Shown: piece after piece, positions 40,553 through 48,044 of the stretch
Layout: each line of letters starts with the position of its first letter
How positions within the stretch are numbered: position 1 is the stretch's first letter
Assembly (NCBI GenBank): GCA_015075645.1
Contig: JABTUF010000003.1
Coordinates: 124,001-188,000, forward strand
DNA from: Burkholderiales bacterium
GTDB taxonomy: Bacteria > Pseudomonadota > Gammaproteobacteria > Burkholderiales > Casimicrobiaceae
Direction: 5' to 3'
DNA length: 64,000 nucleotides
The notes under the pieces: generated by a model
Told to the model about the DNA's origin: nothing
Databases searched by the model: none
What the model saw: only the letters and a program-made list of their open reading frames with translations
Made by a program: the position numbers and the translations under genes

Positions 40553-41635
40553 GTGAACACGCCGGCTGACCGCGTCGATCGCGCCGAAACCGATCGGCCC
40601 GCTCGACCGCCCCTGTCCGCGTCGGGACCCGCCCGGCGCCTGCGGACGATCGGCATGGCCGCGGCTGCCGTGGCCGTCGCCGCCGCCGTGGTCGCCTGGA
40701 TCGACGCGAAGCGGGACCTGTCGACGCTTCGGACCGAGGTGGCCGCCCGGCTCACGACCGCGGACGCGGCGGAGGCGCAGGCGAAGGCGCGCGACGCGGC
40801 GATGGCGGGCGAGTTGCGCGAGGCCCTCGCGAAGCTCGCGTTGCTCGAAACGCGGCTCGCGGAATCGCAATCGCAGCAGGCGGCGCTCGAAACGCTCTAC
40901 CGCGACCTCGCGCCGTCGCGCGACGAACTGGCGGTGGTCGAGGTCGAGCAGGTGCTCTCGCTCGCGAGCCAGCAACTCGCGATCGCGGGCAACGTGCCCG
41001 CGGCGATCGCCGCGCTGCAGCTCGCGGACGGCAAGCTCGCCCGTCTCGACCGGCCGAAGTTCGCTCCGCTGCGCCGAGCGATCGCAGCGGACATGGAGAA
41101 GCTGAAGGCGGTGCCGTACGTCGACACGGCCGGCCTCGCCGGACGCCTCGACGCCGCGGTCCTCGCGATCGACGCCATGCCGCTCGCGCGCGACGAGCAC
41201 CTGCCGCCGCCGACGCCCGCGCCCCCGCTCGCCGACGCTCCGTCGTGGTCGCGCCACCTGCGCGAGCTGTGGTCCGACCTCAAATCGCTCGTGCGCGTCG
41301 AGGTGAGCGGGCGGCCGGCGCCGCCGCTCGTCTCGCCGACGCAGCAGTACTACCTGCGCGAGAACCTGCGCCTGCGCCTCCTGTCGGCGCGCCTCTCGCT
41401 CATCGCGCGCAACGAAGCAGCGTTCCGCGCCGACGTGAAGGCGGCGGACACGTGGATCCGCCAGTACTTCGACGTGCGCGCGAGGCCGGTCGCGGTCACG
41501 CTCGCCTCGCTCGCGACGATGTCCTCGGTGACGATGGCCTCGGACGTGCCCGAACTCACGCGCAGTCTCGACGCCGCGCGGGCCTTGCGCGTCGCGCAGG
41601 AGGCGCGCGCCGACGCGCCCCGCGGGCGGCCGTGA
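40553..41635 (+). CDS. hemX: HemX-type membrane protein of the tetrapyrrole operon
   Basis: A 360-residue inner-membrane protein of the HemX family (often mislabelled uroporphyrinogen-III methyltransferase). One transmembrane helix at about residues 33-50 (IGMAAAAVAVAAAVVAW) is followed by a long coiled-coil rich in Ala/Glu/Lys and a helical domain with VEVEQVLSLASQQLAIAGN and YYLRENLRLRLLSARLSL, which are the family's best-kept parts. GTG 40553 is used; ATG 40655 lies within the membrane helix and would truncate the N-terminus. In related genomes hemX follows hemD directly; here four genes intervene. Function in heme synthesis is inferred from association, not proven. Confidence 0.88.
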   Translation: MNTPADRVDRAETDRPARPPLSASGPARRLRTIGMAAAAVAVAAAVVAWIDAKRDLSTLRTEVAARLTTADAAEAQAKARDAAMAGELREALAKLALLETRLAESQSQQAALETLYRDLAPSRDELAVVEVEQVLSLASQQLAIAGNVPAAIAALQLADGKLARLDRPKFAPLRRAIAADMEKLKAVPYVDTAGLAGRLDAAVLAIDAMPLARDEHLPPPTPAPPLADAPSWSRHLRELWSDLKSLVRVEVSGRPAPPLVSPTQQYYLRENLRLRLLSARLSLIARNEAAFRADVKAADTWIRQYFDVRARPVAVTLASLATMSSVTMASDVPELTRSLDAARALRVAQEARADAPRGRP

Positions 41636-41671
41636 GCGCGCGCGGCCTTCCGTTTCGCTGACCGGCGCTCG

Positions 41672-42868
41672 ATGCGCTTCCTCGCCGCGTTCCTGTCGAT
41701 CGCCGCGCTCGCGGTCGGATTCGCGCTCCTCGCGAAGTCCGACGCGGGCTACGTCCAGTTCGTGCTGCCGCCGCTGCGTATCGAGACGTCGTTCTTCGTC
41801 TTCGTGCTGGGCACGTTCGTCGCGTTCCTGGTGGTTCATCTGCTGCTGCGCTTCGCCGCGCGCATTGCCGCGATGCCGCGCGAGGTGCGTACGCACCGCG
41901 CGCGAGCCCAGCTCGAGCGCGCGCGCGCGAAACAGGACGCCGCGATCGTCGCCTTGCTGGAAGGACGCTACGGGCGCGCCCGGGAGCTCGCCGACGAGGC
42001 GCTGGCGCTGCCTCGGTCCGGCGGACTTCCGGCCCTGATCGGAGCGCGCGCGGCGCTCGACATGCGCGACTTCGGCGCCGCCGCGGCGTTGCTCGCGCGG
42101 CCGGACGCCCGTGCGGATTCGCTCTGCGTGCCCAGATTGATGCTGGAAGCCGAGATGGCGCTCGAGCAGGGGCGAGCCGGCGAGGCGCTCGTGCGTCTCG
42201 ACGACCTCAGGCGCGAGGCGGGCTCGCACACGGCGGCGCTCCGCCTTTCGCTGCGCGCGCTCTCGGCCGCCGGCCGCCCCGCGGAGATGCCTCCGGTCGT
42301 CGATCAGCTCGTGCGCCGGAAGGTCTACGACGCGGAGCAGGGCGCGATGGTCCGCGCGAGTGCGCACGCCGACGCGCTGGCAGGACTCGGCCACGACGCG
42401 TCGGGGCTGCGCGCGTACTGGAACCGGCTTCCCGAGGCCGATCGGCTCCACCCGCGCGTCGCCCGCGCGGCGGCGTCGGGGCTCCTGCGATCGGGGGACG
42501 ACCGCGAGGCCGCCGACCTGCTCGCGAGATCGCTGGACCGCCAATGGGAGAGCGCGCTGGTCGCGCTCTTCGCGGACGCCCATCCCCCCGAGGGCGCGCG
42601 CCAGCTCGAGGTCGCCGAGCGCTGGCTCGCGCAGCACAGCGACGACGCGACGCTGCTCTTCGCGCTGGGCCGGCTCTGCGAGCGTGCGCAGCTCTGGGGG
42701 AAGGCGCAGACCTACTGCGAGGCGAGTCTCGCGCTCGACGACCACTGGAACACGCGCGTGTTCCTGGGCGAGATGCTGGCCCGGCTCGGGCGCGTCGACG
42801 AGGCCAACGCCCACCTCGCGGCGGCGCTGAAGCTCGCGATCGCGGAACTGCGCGAGCGGGGCGCCTGA
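41672..42868 (+). CDS. hemY: HemY family protein (TPR membrane protein)
   Basis: A 398-residue protein with two N-terminal membrane helices (LAAFLSIAALAVGFALLAK and FFVFVLGTFVAFLVVHLLL) and a long TPR-like helical region facing the cytosol or periplasm. The segment SDAGYVQFVLPPLRIETSFF and the pattern RTHRARAQLERAR, then GRYGRARELADEAL are typical of proteobacterial HemY. This is not the protoporphyrinogen oxidase also called HemY in Gram-positive bacteria. It follows hemX by 36 bases, and its stop overlaps the deacetylase ATG by one base (TGATG). Confidence 0.92.
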   Translation: MRFLAAFLSIAALAVGFALLAKSDAGYVQFVLPPLRIETSFFVFVLGTFVAFLVVHLLLRFAARIAAMPREVRTHRARAQLERARAKQDAAIVALLEGRYGRARELADEALALPRSGGLPALIGARAALDMRDFGAAAALLARPDARADSLCVPRLMLEAEMALEQGRAGEALVRLDDLRREAGSHTAALRLSLRALSAAGRPAEMPPVVDQLVRRKVYDAEQGAMVRASAHADALAGLGHDASGLRAYWNRLPEADRLHPRVARAAASGLLRSGDDREAADLLARSLDRQWESALVALFADAHPPEGARQLEVAERWLAQHSDDATLLFALGRLCERAQLWGKAQTYCEASLALDDHWNTRVFLGEMLARLGRVDEANAHLAAALKLAIAELRERGA

Positions 42869-43692
42869 TGCCGCTCGCGATCCTCGCCTACCACTCGCAC
42901 CACGTGGTCGGCCCCGACTACGACGCGAACGACCACGTCGCGCTCGCGCTCGATCTCGACGTCCTGACCGACGCCGGGTGGCGCATCGTGCCGCTGGGCG
43001 AACTCGTCCGAGCGCACGCGCGGGGCAACGACGCGAAGCTCGTCGCGCTCACCTTCGACGACGGGCCGCGCTTCGACGTGGACGACGTCGTGCACCCGGT
43101 ATACGGGATCCAGCAGGGCTTCGCCGGGGCGATGCGCGCCTTCGCGGCACGGCGCCCGGGCGCGCAGCCGGATCTCCACGCGACCAGCTTCGTCATCGCG
43201 TCACCGGAGGGCCGGCTCGCGATGGAGTCGAACGCCGACCCCGCGTACACCTGGCTCACGCCGGGCTCGCTCGCCGATGCGTGGTGGTCCACCGCGATCG
43301 ACAGCGGCATGATCGCGATCGCCAACCACAGCTGGGACCACCTGCATCCCGCGCTCGCGGCGGTGCGGCACTCCCGCGACGCGCGCGGCGACTTCGCGCA
43401 GGTGGACACGATCGGCGATGCCGACGCGCAGATCCGCGACGCGGCCGCATTCCTGTGGAGCGCGACGCGCGGGCGCGCCTCGCCGTACTTCGCCTACCCG
43501 TTCGGGCACCACAACGCGTTCCTCGCGCGCGATTACCTGCCCGCGGTCGGCGAGGGTGTCTGCGCCGCGGCGTTCACGACCGAGCCCCGGCTCGTCGCGC
43601 CGGGCGACTCGCGCTTCCTTTTGCCGCGGTTCGTCTGCGGCGCGGACTGGCGTTCGCCCGACGAACTGCTCGAGCGGCTGCGCGGCGCCTGA
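42868..43692 (+). CDS. Polysaccharide deacetylase-family protein
   Basis: A 274-residue NodB-like deacetylase. The first catalytic motif is VALTFDDGPRFD (T-F-D-D with the two aspartates), the metal histidines are in ANHSWDHLHP (H-x3-H), and YFAYPFGHHNAFLA is the motif 3 region with the arginine replaced by a proline-phenylalanine context. The N-terminus LAILAYHSHHVVG is the standard first strand. Start ATG 42868 overlaps the hemY stop. Such enzymes remove N- or O-acetyl groups from cell-wall or capsular polymers; no signal peptide is visible, so the enzyme may act in the cytoplasm on a precursor. It is convergent with the flavin reductase gene. Confidence 0.82.
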   Translation: MPLAILAYHSHHVVGPDYDANDHVALALDLDVLTDAGWRIVPLGELVRAHARGNDAKLVALTFDDGPRFDVDDVVHPVYGIQQGFAGAMRAFAARRPGAQPDLHATSFVIASPEGRLAMESNADPAYTWLTPGSLADAWWSTAIDSGMIAIANHSWDHLHPALAAVRHSRDARGDFAQVDTIGDADAQIRDAAAFLWSATRGRASPYFAYPFGHHNAFLARDYLPAVGEGVCAAAFTTEPRLVAPGDSRFLLPRFVCGADWRSPDELLERLRGA

Positions 43693-43711
43693 CGGACCGC
43701 GCCATGCCGGG

Positions 43712-44743
43712 CTATTCGCGCGCCTCCGCCTCCGCGGCGTAGGTGAAGCTGTCGGCGAAGAATTCGTCCTCCGGGAGGCCGCACTGCGTCGTGAAGTCGC
43801 GCCGCGCGGCGTCGATCATCGCCGGCGCGCCGCACGCGTAGACCTGGTAGCCGGAGAGGTCGGGGAAGTCCTCGATGACGGCGCGGTGCACGAGGCCGGT
43901 GCGCCCCGGCCAGGCGTCGTCGGGATGCGGATCGGAGAGCACCGGAATGAAGGTGAACAGCGGGTGCCGCTCCTGCCAGGCGCCGGGAATCGACGGCAGG
44001 TAGAGGTCCCGCTTCGCGCGGGCGCCCCAGTAGAGGACCATCGGCCGGTCGATCTCGTGGTGCAGCGCGTGCTCGATCATCGCCTTGATCGGCGCGAAGC
44101 CGGTGCCGCCCGCGACGAAGATCATCGGCTTGTCGGTTTCCTCGCGCAGGAAGAACGACCCGAGCGGTCCTTCGATCCGCAGGATCTCGCGACCCTTGAA
44201 CGTCTTGAAGACCTGGTCGGTGAAGAAGCCGCCGGGCACGTGACGCAGGTGCAGTTCGATGAGCGCGTCGTCGTGCGGCGGGTTGGCGATCGAGAAGCTG
44301 CGGCGCCTGCCGTCCTTCAGCAGGAAATCCACGTACTGCCCGGCGAGGTACTGCATCCGCTCGGTGGCCGGCAGCTTGAGCTTCACGATGGCGACGTCGT
44401 GCGAAGGCCGGTCGATCGACTCGATGCGGCAGGGCAGCCGCTTGATCGGGATGTCACCCGCGCGCCGGACCTCGCGCGCCTCGATCGTGAGGTCGGAGAG
44501 CGGCTTCGCGCAGCAGAAGAGCGCGTAGCCGCGCGCTTTCTCGGCGTCGGGGAGCGTCGAGGGCTGGTGCGCTCCGTAGTCGACGCGGCCCGAGAGGATC
44601 CTGCCCTTGCAGGTGCCGCAGGCGCCGTTCCGGCAGCCGTAGGGCAGGAGGAGGTCCGCCTTCATCGCGGCCTCGAGCACGGTCTCGTCGGCGGCGCACC
44701 GGAACGCGTGCTCGCCGGGCTTTATGGTAACCTCGAATGTCAT
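43712..44743 (-). CDS. 2Fe-2S flavin reductase (CDP-6-deoxy-delta-3,4-glucoseen reductase-like)
   Basis: A 343-residue electron-transfer protein: an N-terminal plant-type 2Fe-2S ferredoxin (cluster cysteines in YGCRNGACGTCKGRIL and ALFCCAKP), an FAD domain (RRSFSIANPPHDD) and an NAD(P) domain (FVAGGTGFAPIKAMIEHAL, VYACGAPAMIDAA). Homologues are annotated as the AscD-type reductase of 3,6-dideoxysugar synthesis or as the reductase of oxygenases; in betaproteobacteria a single copy is common near ubiD/ubiA and its true partner is unknown. ATG 44743 lies only five bases from the inverted-repeat element, so its leader must consist largely of that repeat. Confidence 0.88.
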   Translation of the reverse strand: MTFEVTIKPGEHAFRCAADETVLEAAMKADLLLPYGCRNGACGTCKGRILSGRVDYGAHQPSTLPDAEKARGYALFCCAKPLSDLTIEAREVRRAGDIPIKRLPCRIESIDRPSHDVAIVKLKLPATERMQYLAGQYVDFLLKDGRRRSFSIANPPHDDALIELHLRHVPGGFFTDQVFKTFKGREILRIEGPLGSFFLREETDKPMIFVAGGTGFAPIKAMIEHALHHEIDRPMVLYWGARAKRDLYLPSIPGAWQERHPLFTFIPVLSDPHPDDAWPGRTGLVHRAVIEDFPDLSGYQVYACGAPAMIDAARRDFTTQCGLPEDEFFADSFTYAAEAEARE

Positions 44744-44748
44744 GTGGA

Positions 44749-44832
44749 AAAGTAGGGTCAGACTCGACTTTTATCCGCGGCGACGATTTCGGGGCGGCGT
44801 GCAGATCGAAAAGTCGAGTCTGACCCTACTTT
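44749..44832. repeat. Inverted-repeat element, copy 2 (REP/BIME-like)
   Basis: Perfect 24-base arms (44749-44772 and 44809-44832) face each other around 36 bases; the core AGGGTCAGACTCGACTT is identical to the arms at 1760-1830. It fills most of the 105 bases between the divergent reductase and epimerase genes, leaving five bases to the reductase ATG and 16 to the epimerase ATG. The two middle regions do not resemble each other, so only the arms are conserved. Confidence 0.88.
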
Positions 44833-44848
44833 CCCCGCCGCCGGGCGC

Positions 44849-45751
44849 ATGATCCGGGTGCTCGTCGTGGGCTGCGGCGACGTCGCGATGCGCGCGGCGA
44901 AGCTCCTCGACGGCCGCGCGCGCCTCGTGGGGCTCACGCGCCGCGCCGACGAAGTCGCGAAGCTGCGCGAACACGGTGTCGTTCCGCTGGTCGGGGATCT
45001 CGACGACCTGCGCACGCTCGCGCGCCTGCGCGCCGCGCCCGACGCCGTGCTGCACTTCGCGCCACCCCCTCCCGGCGGCCGCGGCGACCCGCGTACCGGG
45101 CGCCTCGTGGCCGCGCTCTCGGCGGCGCGCAGGATACCACGACGACTCGTCTACGTTTCGACGACGGGCGTCTACGGCGATTGCGCGGGCGCGCGGGTCG
45201 CCGAGACGCGGCCGAGGCGCGCGCAATCGCCGCGGGCACGGAGGCGGGTCGACGCCGAGGACCGGCTCCGTTCCTGGGCGGTGCGCAACGGCGTGTCGCT
45301 CGCGATCCTGCGCGCGCCCGGCATCTACGCGCAGACGCGCCTGCCGCTCGAGCGCATCCGCCAGGGCACGCCGGTACTCGTGCCCGAGCATGACGTGTAC
45401 ACGAACCACATCCATGCCGACGATCTCGCTCGCGCGGTCGTGGCGGCGCTCTTCCGGGGCCGGCCCAACCGCGCCTACCACGCCTCCGACGACTCGGAAC
45501 TTCGGATGGGTCAGTGGTTCGACGCGCTCGCCGACGCGCATCGGCTGCCTCGGCCTCCGCGGGTCGACTGGGAGGAAGCCGAAGCGCGCATCGCGCCGGT
45601 CCTGCTGTCGTTCATGAACGAGTCGCGGCGCCTCACGAACGAACGTCTGAAGCGCGAACTGCGCGTGCGGCTCGTCTACGCGACGCCGCAGGCGATGTTC
45701 GACGCCTCCGCGGCGCGCGAACCGAGGCGGCAGATGCCGCTCGCCTTCTGA
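44849..45751 (+). CDS. NAD(P)-dependent epimerase/dehydratase-like SDR (YeeZ-like)
   Basis: A 300-residue atypical SDR. The Rossmann motif is VLVVGCGDVAMRAAKLL (G-C-G-D-V in place of G-x-x-G-x-x-G of classical enzymes), followed by HFAPPP, YVSTTGVYGDCAGARVAET with the serine, and ILRAPGIYAQTRLPLERI and NHIHADDLARAVVAAL, matching the YeeZ-type group. The usual catalytic Y-x3-K is not evident, so it may be a binding protein and not a dehydrogenase. ATG 44849 follows the inverted-repeat element. It lies 10 bases before ubiA and may be expressed with it. Confidence 0.82.
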   Translation: MIRVLVVGCGDVAMRAAKLLDGRARLVGLTRRADEVAKLREHGVVPLVGDLDDLRTLARLRAAPDAVLHFAPPPPGGRGDPRTGRLVAALSAARRIPRRLVYVSTTGVYGDCAGARVAETRPRRAQSPRARRRVDAEDRLRSWAVRNGVSLAILRAPGIYAQTRLPLERIRQGTPVLVPEHDVYTNHIHADDLARAVVAALFRGRPNRAYHASDDSELRMGQWFDALADAHRLPRPPRVDWEEAEARIAPVLLSFMNESRRLTNERLKRELRVRLVYATPQAMFDASAAREPRRQMPLAF

Positions 45752-45761
45752 AGGCGCAGCG

Positions 45762-46679
45762 ATGAGCGACGAACCGGCCCCCGCGCCGCGCCGGACGCTC
45801 GTCGAGCGTCTGGACGCCTGGGAGCGCTTGGTCCGTCTCGACAAGCCGATCGGCGTCCTGCTCCTGCTGTGGCCGACGCTGACGGCGCTGTGGATCGCCG
45901 CGCGCGGAAAGCCGGACGCCTCGCTGGTGCTGATCTTCACGCTGGGCACGGTGCTGATGCGCTCGGCCGGCTGCGCGTTCAACGACTGGGCGGACCGGCG
46001 TTACGACGCGCACGTCAAGCGCACCAGCGGCCGCCCGCTCGTGACCGGCGAGGTGTCCGGACGCGAGGCGCTCGCCGTCGGGGCCGTGCTCGCGGCCGCC
46101 GCGTTCGTGCTCGTGCTGTTCACCAATCCGGCGACGATCCTCCTGTCGTTCGCCGGACTCGCGATCACGCTCGCCTATCCGTTCTTCAAGCGCTTCTTCG
46201 CATTGCCGCAGGCCTTCCTCGGCATCGCGTTCTCGTTCGGCATTCCGATGGCGTTCGCCGCCGTGCGGGGGAGTCCCGAACCGCCGGCCTTCGCGATGCT
46301 CGCGATCAACCTGCTGTGGGTGGTCGCCTACGACACCGAGTACGCGATGGTCGACCGTGACGACGACCTGCGGATCGGCATGCGCACCTCGGCGATCACC
46401 TTCGGGCGCTTCGACGTCGCCGCGGTCGGGCTGTGCTACGCGGGGAACATCGCGGGCATGACCTGGGTCGGCCGCCTGATGAACCTCGGACCGGTCTACT
46501 TCCTCGGCCTCCTCGCCGCGCTCGGCTGCGCGGCCTGGCACCTCTGGCTGATTCGCGGGCGCGACCGCGACAGGTGCTTCCGCGCGTTCCGCCACAACCA
46601 CTGGTTCGGGTTCGCGGTGTTCGCCGGCACCGTCGCCGACTACGCGCTGCGCGCGGGCGCGTGGCCGCGCGCGCAGTGA
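45762..46679 (+). CDS. ubiA: 4-hydroxybenzoate polyprenyltransferase
   Basis: A 305-residue integral membrane prenyltransferase that attaches the polyprenyl tail to 4-hydroxybenzoate in ubiquinone synthesis. Both aspartate-rich motifs are present: FNDWADRRYDAHVKRT and TEYAMVDRDDDLRIGMRT, bracketed by about eight hydrophobic helices, starting RLDKPIGVLLLLWPTLTALW. ATG 45762 is 10 bases after the epimerase stop. Its stop overlaps a GTG that may open the DNA glycosylase gene. With ubiD at 49445 it marks ubiquinone synthesis in this region, consistent with an aerobic proteobacterium. Confidence 0.96.
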   Translation: MSDEPAPAPRRTLVERLDAWERLVRLDKPIGVLLLLWPTLTALWIAARGKPDASLVLIFTLGTVLMRSAGCAFNDWADRRYDAHVKRTSGRPLVTGEVSGREALAVGAVLAAAAFVLVLFTNPATILLSFAGLAITLAYPFFKRFFALPQAFLGIAFSFGIPMAFAAVRGSPEPPAFAMLAINLLWVVAYDTEYAMVDRDDDLRIGMRTSAITFGRFDVAAVGLCYAGNIAGMTWVGRLMNLGPVYFLGLLAALGCAAWHLWLIRGRDRDRCFRAFRHNHWFGFAVFAGTVADYALRAGAWPRAQ

Positions 46680-47257
46680 GCCGAGCGAGCGTCGCGCGGA
46701 AGGCGGGCGCGATGCGGCGCGCGCCGGCGCGGGCGTTCGCGCGGGGACTCCCGCCGGTGCTGCCGCGCGGTGCGCGCATCCTGGTGCTCGGGAGCTTCCC
46801 CGGCGCGGCATCGCTCGCCGCGCGCCAGTACTACGCGCACCCGCGCAACCACTTCTGGCCGATCGTGGGGGCGCTCGTCGGCGAGCCGCTCGCGGCGCTG
46901 CCCTACGCCGACCGGCTCGAGCGCATCGCGCGGCACGGCATCGCCCTGTGGGACACGATCGTGGCCTGCGAACGCCTGGGATCGAGCGACGCGTCGATCC
47001 GCCGGGAGACCCGCGCGGAAGTCGTGCGCGTCCGGCGCTCGTCGCCGGACATCGTGCTCGTCGCGTTCAACGGCGGCACGGCGGCGCGCGCAGCGCCTCG
47101 CTGGCGCGACGCGGGCTACCGGACGATCGCGCTGCCGTCGACCAGCCCGGCGTACACTCGTCCGTTCGACGAGAAGCTCGCGGCGTGGCGGACGCTGGAG
47201 CGCTGGCTCGCGGCGGGTGGGCCCGCAAGCGATCGCAGCGCCGCGCTGGAAGGATGA
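46676..47257 (+). CDS. DNA-deoxyinosine/uracil glycosylase family protein (Mug-like)
   Basis: A 193-residue protein of the uracil-DNA glycosylase superfamily, most like hypoxanthine-DNA glycosylases. Motif A-like LVLGSFPGAASLAARQYYAHPRNHFWPIVGAL carries the GSFPG and HPRN-FW marks, GIALWDTIVACERLGSSDASI follows, and the C-terminal LPSTSPAYT takes the place of the classical HPS-P-L loop. It removes deaminated bases from DNA, complementing RdgB, which cleans the nucleotide pool. GTG 46676 overlaps the ubiA stop; ATG 46712 is the alternative start and is equally consistent with the family N-terminus. Confidence 0.85.
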   Translation: MSRASVARKAGAMRRAPARAFARGLPPVLPRGARILVLGSFPGAASLAARQYYAHPRNHFWPIVGALVGEPLAALPYADRLERIARHGIALWDTIVACERLGSSDASIRRETRAEVVRVRRSSPDIVLVAFNGGTAARAAPRWRDAGYRTIALPSTSPAYTRPFDEKLAAWRTLERWLAAGGPASDRSAALEG

Positions 47258-47258
47258 C

Positions 47259-48044
47259 ATGGAACCGGGATTGCAGGACCGTGGCGTGCTCGTGACCGGT
47301 GCCAGCAAGGGTATCGGGCTCGCATGCGTGCGAGCGTTCGCGGCGGAAGGCGCTCGTGTCGCGATGGTGTCGCGTTCGCAGGCGAACCTCGACTCGGCGC
47401 TGCGCGAGTTGTCCGCGTTCGCGCACCGGCCGGTGACGATCGCCGCCGACCTCGCGCGCGCCGAGGACGCGCGCCGCGCGGTCGACGAGGCGACGCGTGC
47501 GCTGGGCGCGATCGACGTGCTGGTGAACAGCGCCGGAGCGGCGAAGCGCTACCCGCCCGACGAACTCTCCGCGCAGGCGTGGCACGACGCGATGGACGCG
47601 AAGTTCTTCAGCTATGTCCATGTCGTCGACCTCGTCGTGCGCGCGATGGCCGCGCGCGGGCGCGGCGCGATCGTCAACGTCGTCGGACAGGGCGGCAAGG
47701 TCGCGAATCCGGTGCACCTGCCCGGCGGGGCGGCGAACGCGGCGCTGATGCTCGCGACCGTGGGTCTCGCCGCCGCCTACGGCCCGAAGGGCGTGCGCGT
47801 CAACGCCATCAACCCGGGCGCGACGCTCACCACCCGCGTCGAGGAGGGTCTCGCGGCCGAGGCGCGCATGACCGGAGCGTCGCCCGACGACCTCCTCGCG
47901 CGCATGCAGCAGCGCATACCGCTCGGCAGGATCGCGACTCCCGAGGAGGTCGCGAACGTCGCGGTGTTCCTCGCGTCGGACGCGGCGAGCTACGTCACCG
48001 GGGCGGTCGTCCCGATGGACGGTGCGGCGAACCCGGTGATCTAG
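47259..48044 (+). CDS. SDR-family protein without the usual catalytic residues
   Basis: A 261-residue short-chain dehydrogenase fold with a good cofactor motif TGASKGIG (residues 13-20), NSAGAAK, NAINPGAT and a C-terminal VTGAVVPMDG. The active site departs from the family: where serine is expected the sequence reads NVVGQGG, and where Y-x3-K is expected it reads LPGGAANAALML, so by alignment the serine, tyrosine and lysine are Gly, Gly and Asn. It may bind NAD(P) without classical chemistry or use other residues. It follows the glycosylase by one base, and its last 50 bases overlap the MFS gene on the opposite strand. Confidence 0.85.
   Translation: MEPGLQDRGVLVTGASKGIGLACVRAFAAEGARVAMVSRSQANLDSALRELSAFAHRPVTIAADLARAEDARRAVDEATRALGAIDVLVNSAGAAKRYPPDELSAQAWHDAMDAKFFSYVHVVDLVVRAMAARGRGAIVNVVGQGGKVANPVHLPGGAANAALMLATVGLAAAYGPKGVRVNAINPGATLTTRVEEGLAAEARMTGASPDDLLARMQQRIPLGRIATPEEVANVAVFLASDAASYVTGAVVPMDGAANPVI

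Noticed and set aside
38825..42814. A 1329-codon minus-strand open frame through hemX and hemY
   Set aside because: It opens because of strong third-position G/C bias; only the EamA transporter part at 38825-39778 has a recognisable protein, and the rest lies opposite clearly coding hemX and hemY.
44749..44832. Possible bidirectional transcription terminator
   Set aside because: The element lies between two divergent start codons, where a terminator has no job, and its arms recur elsewhere as a dispersed repeat.
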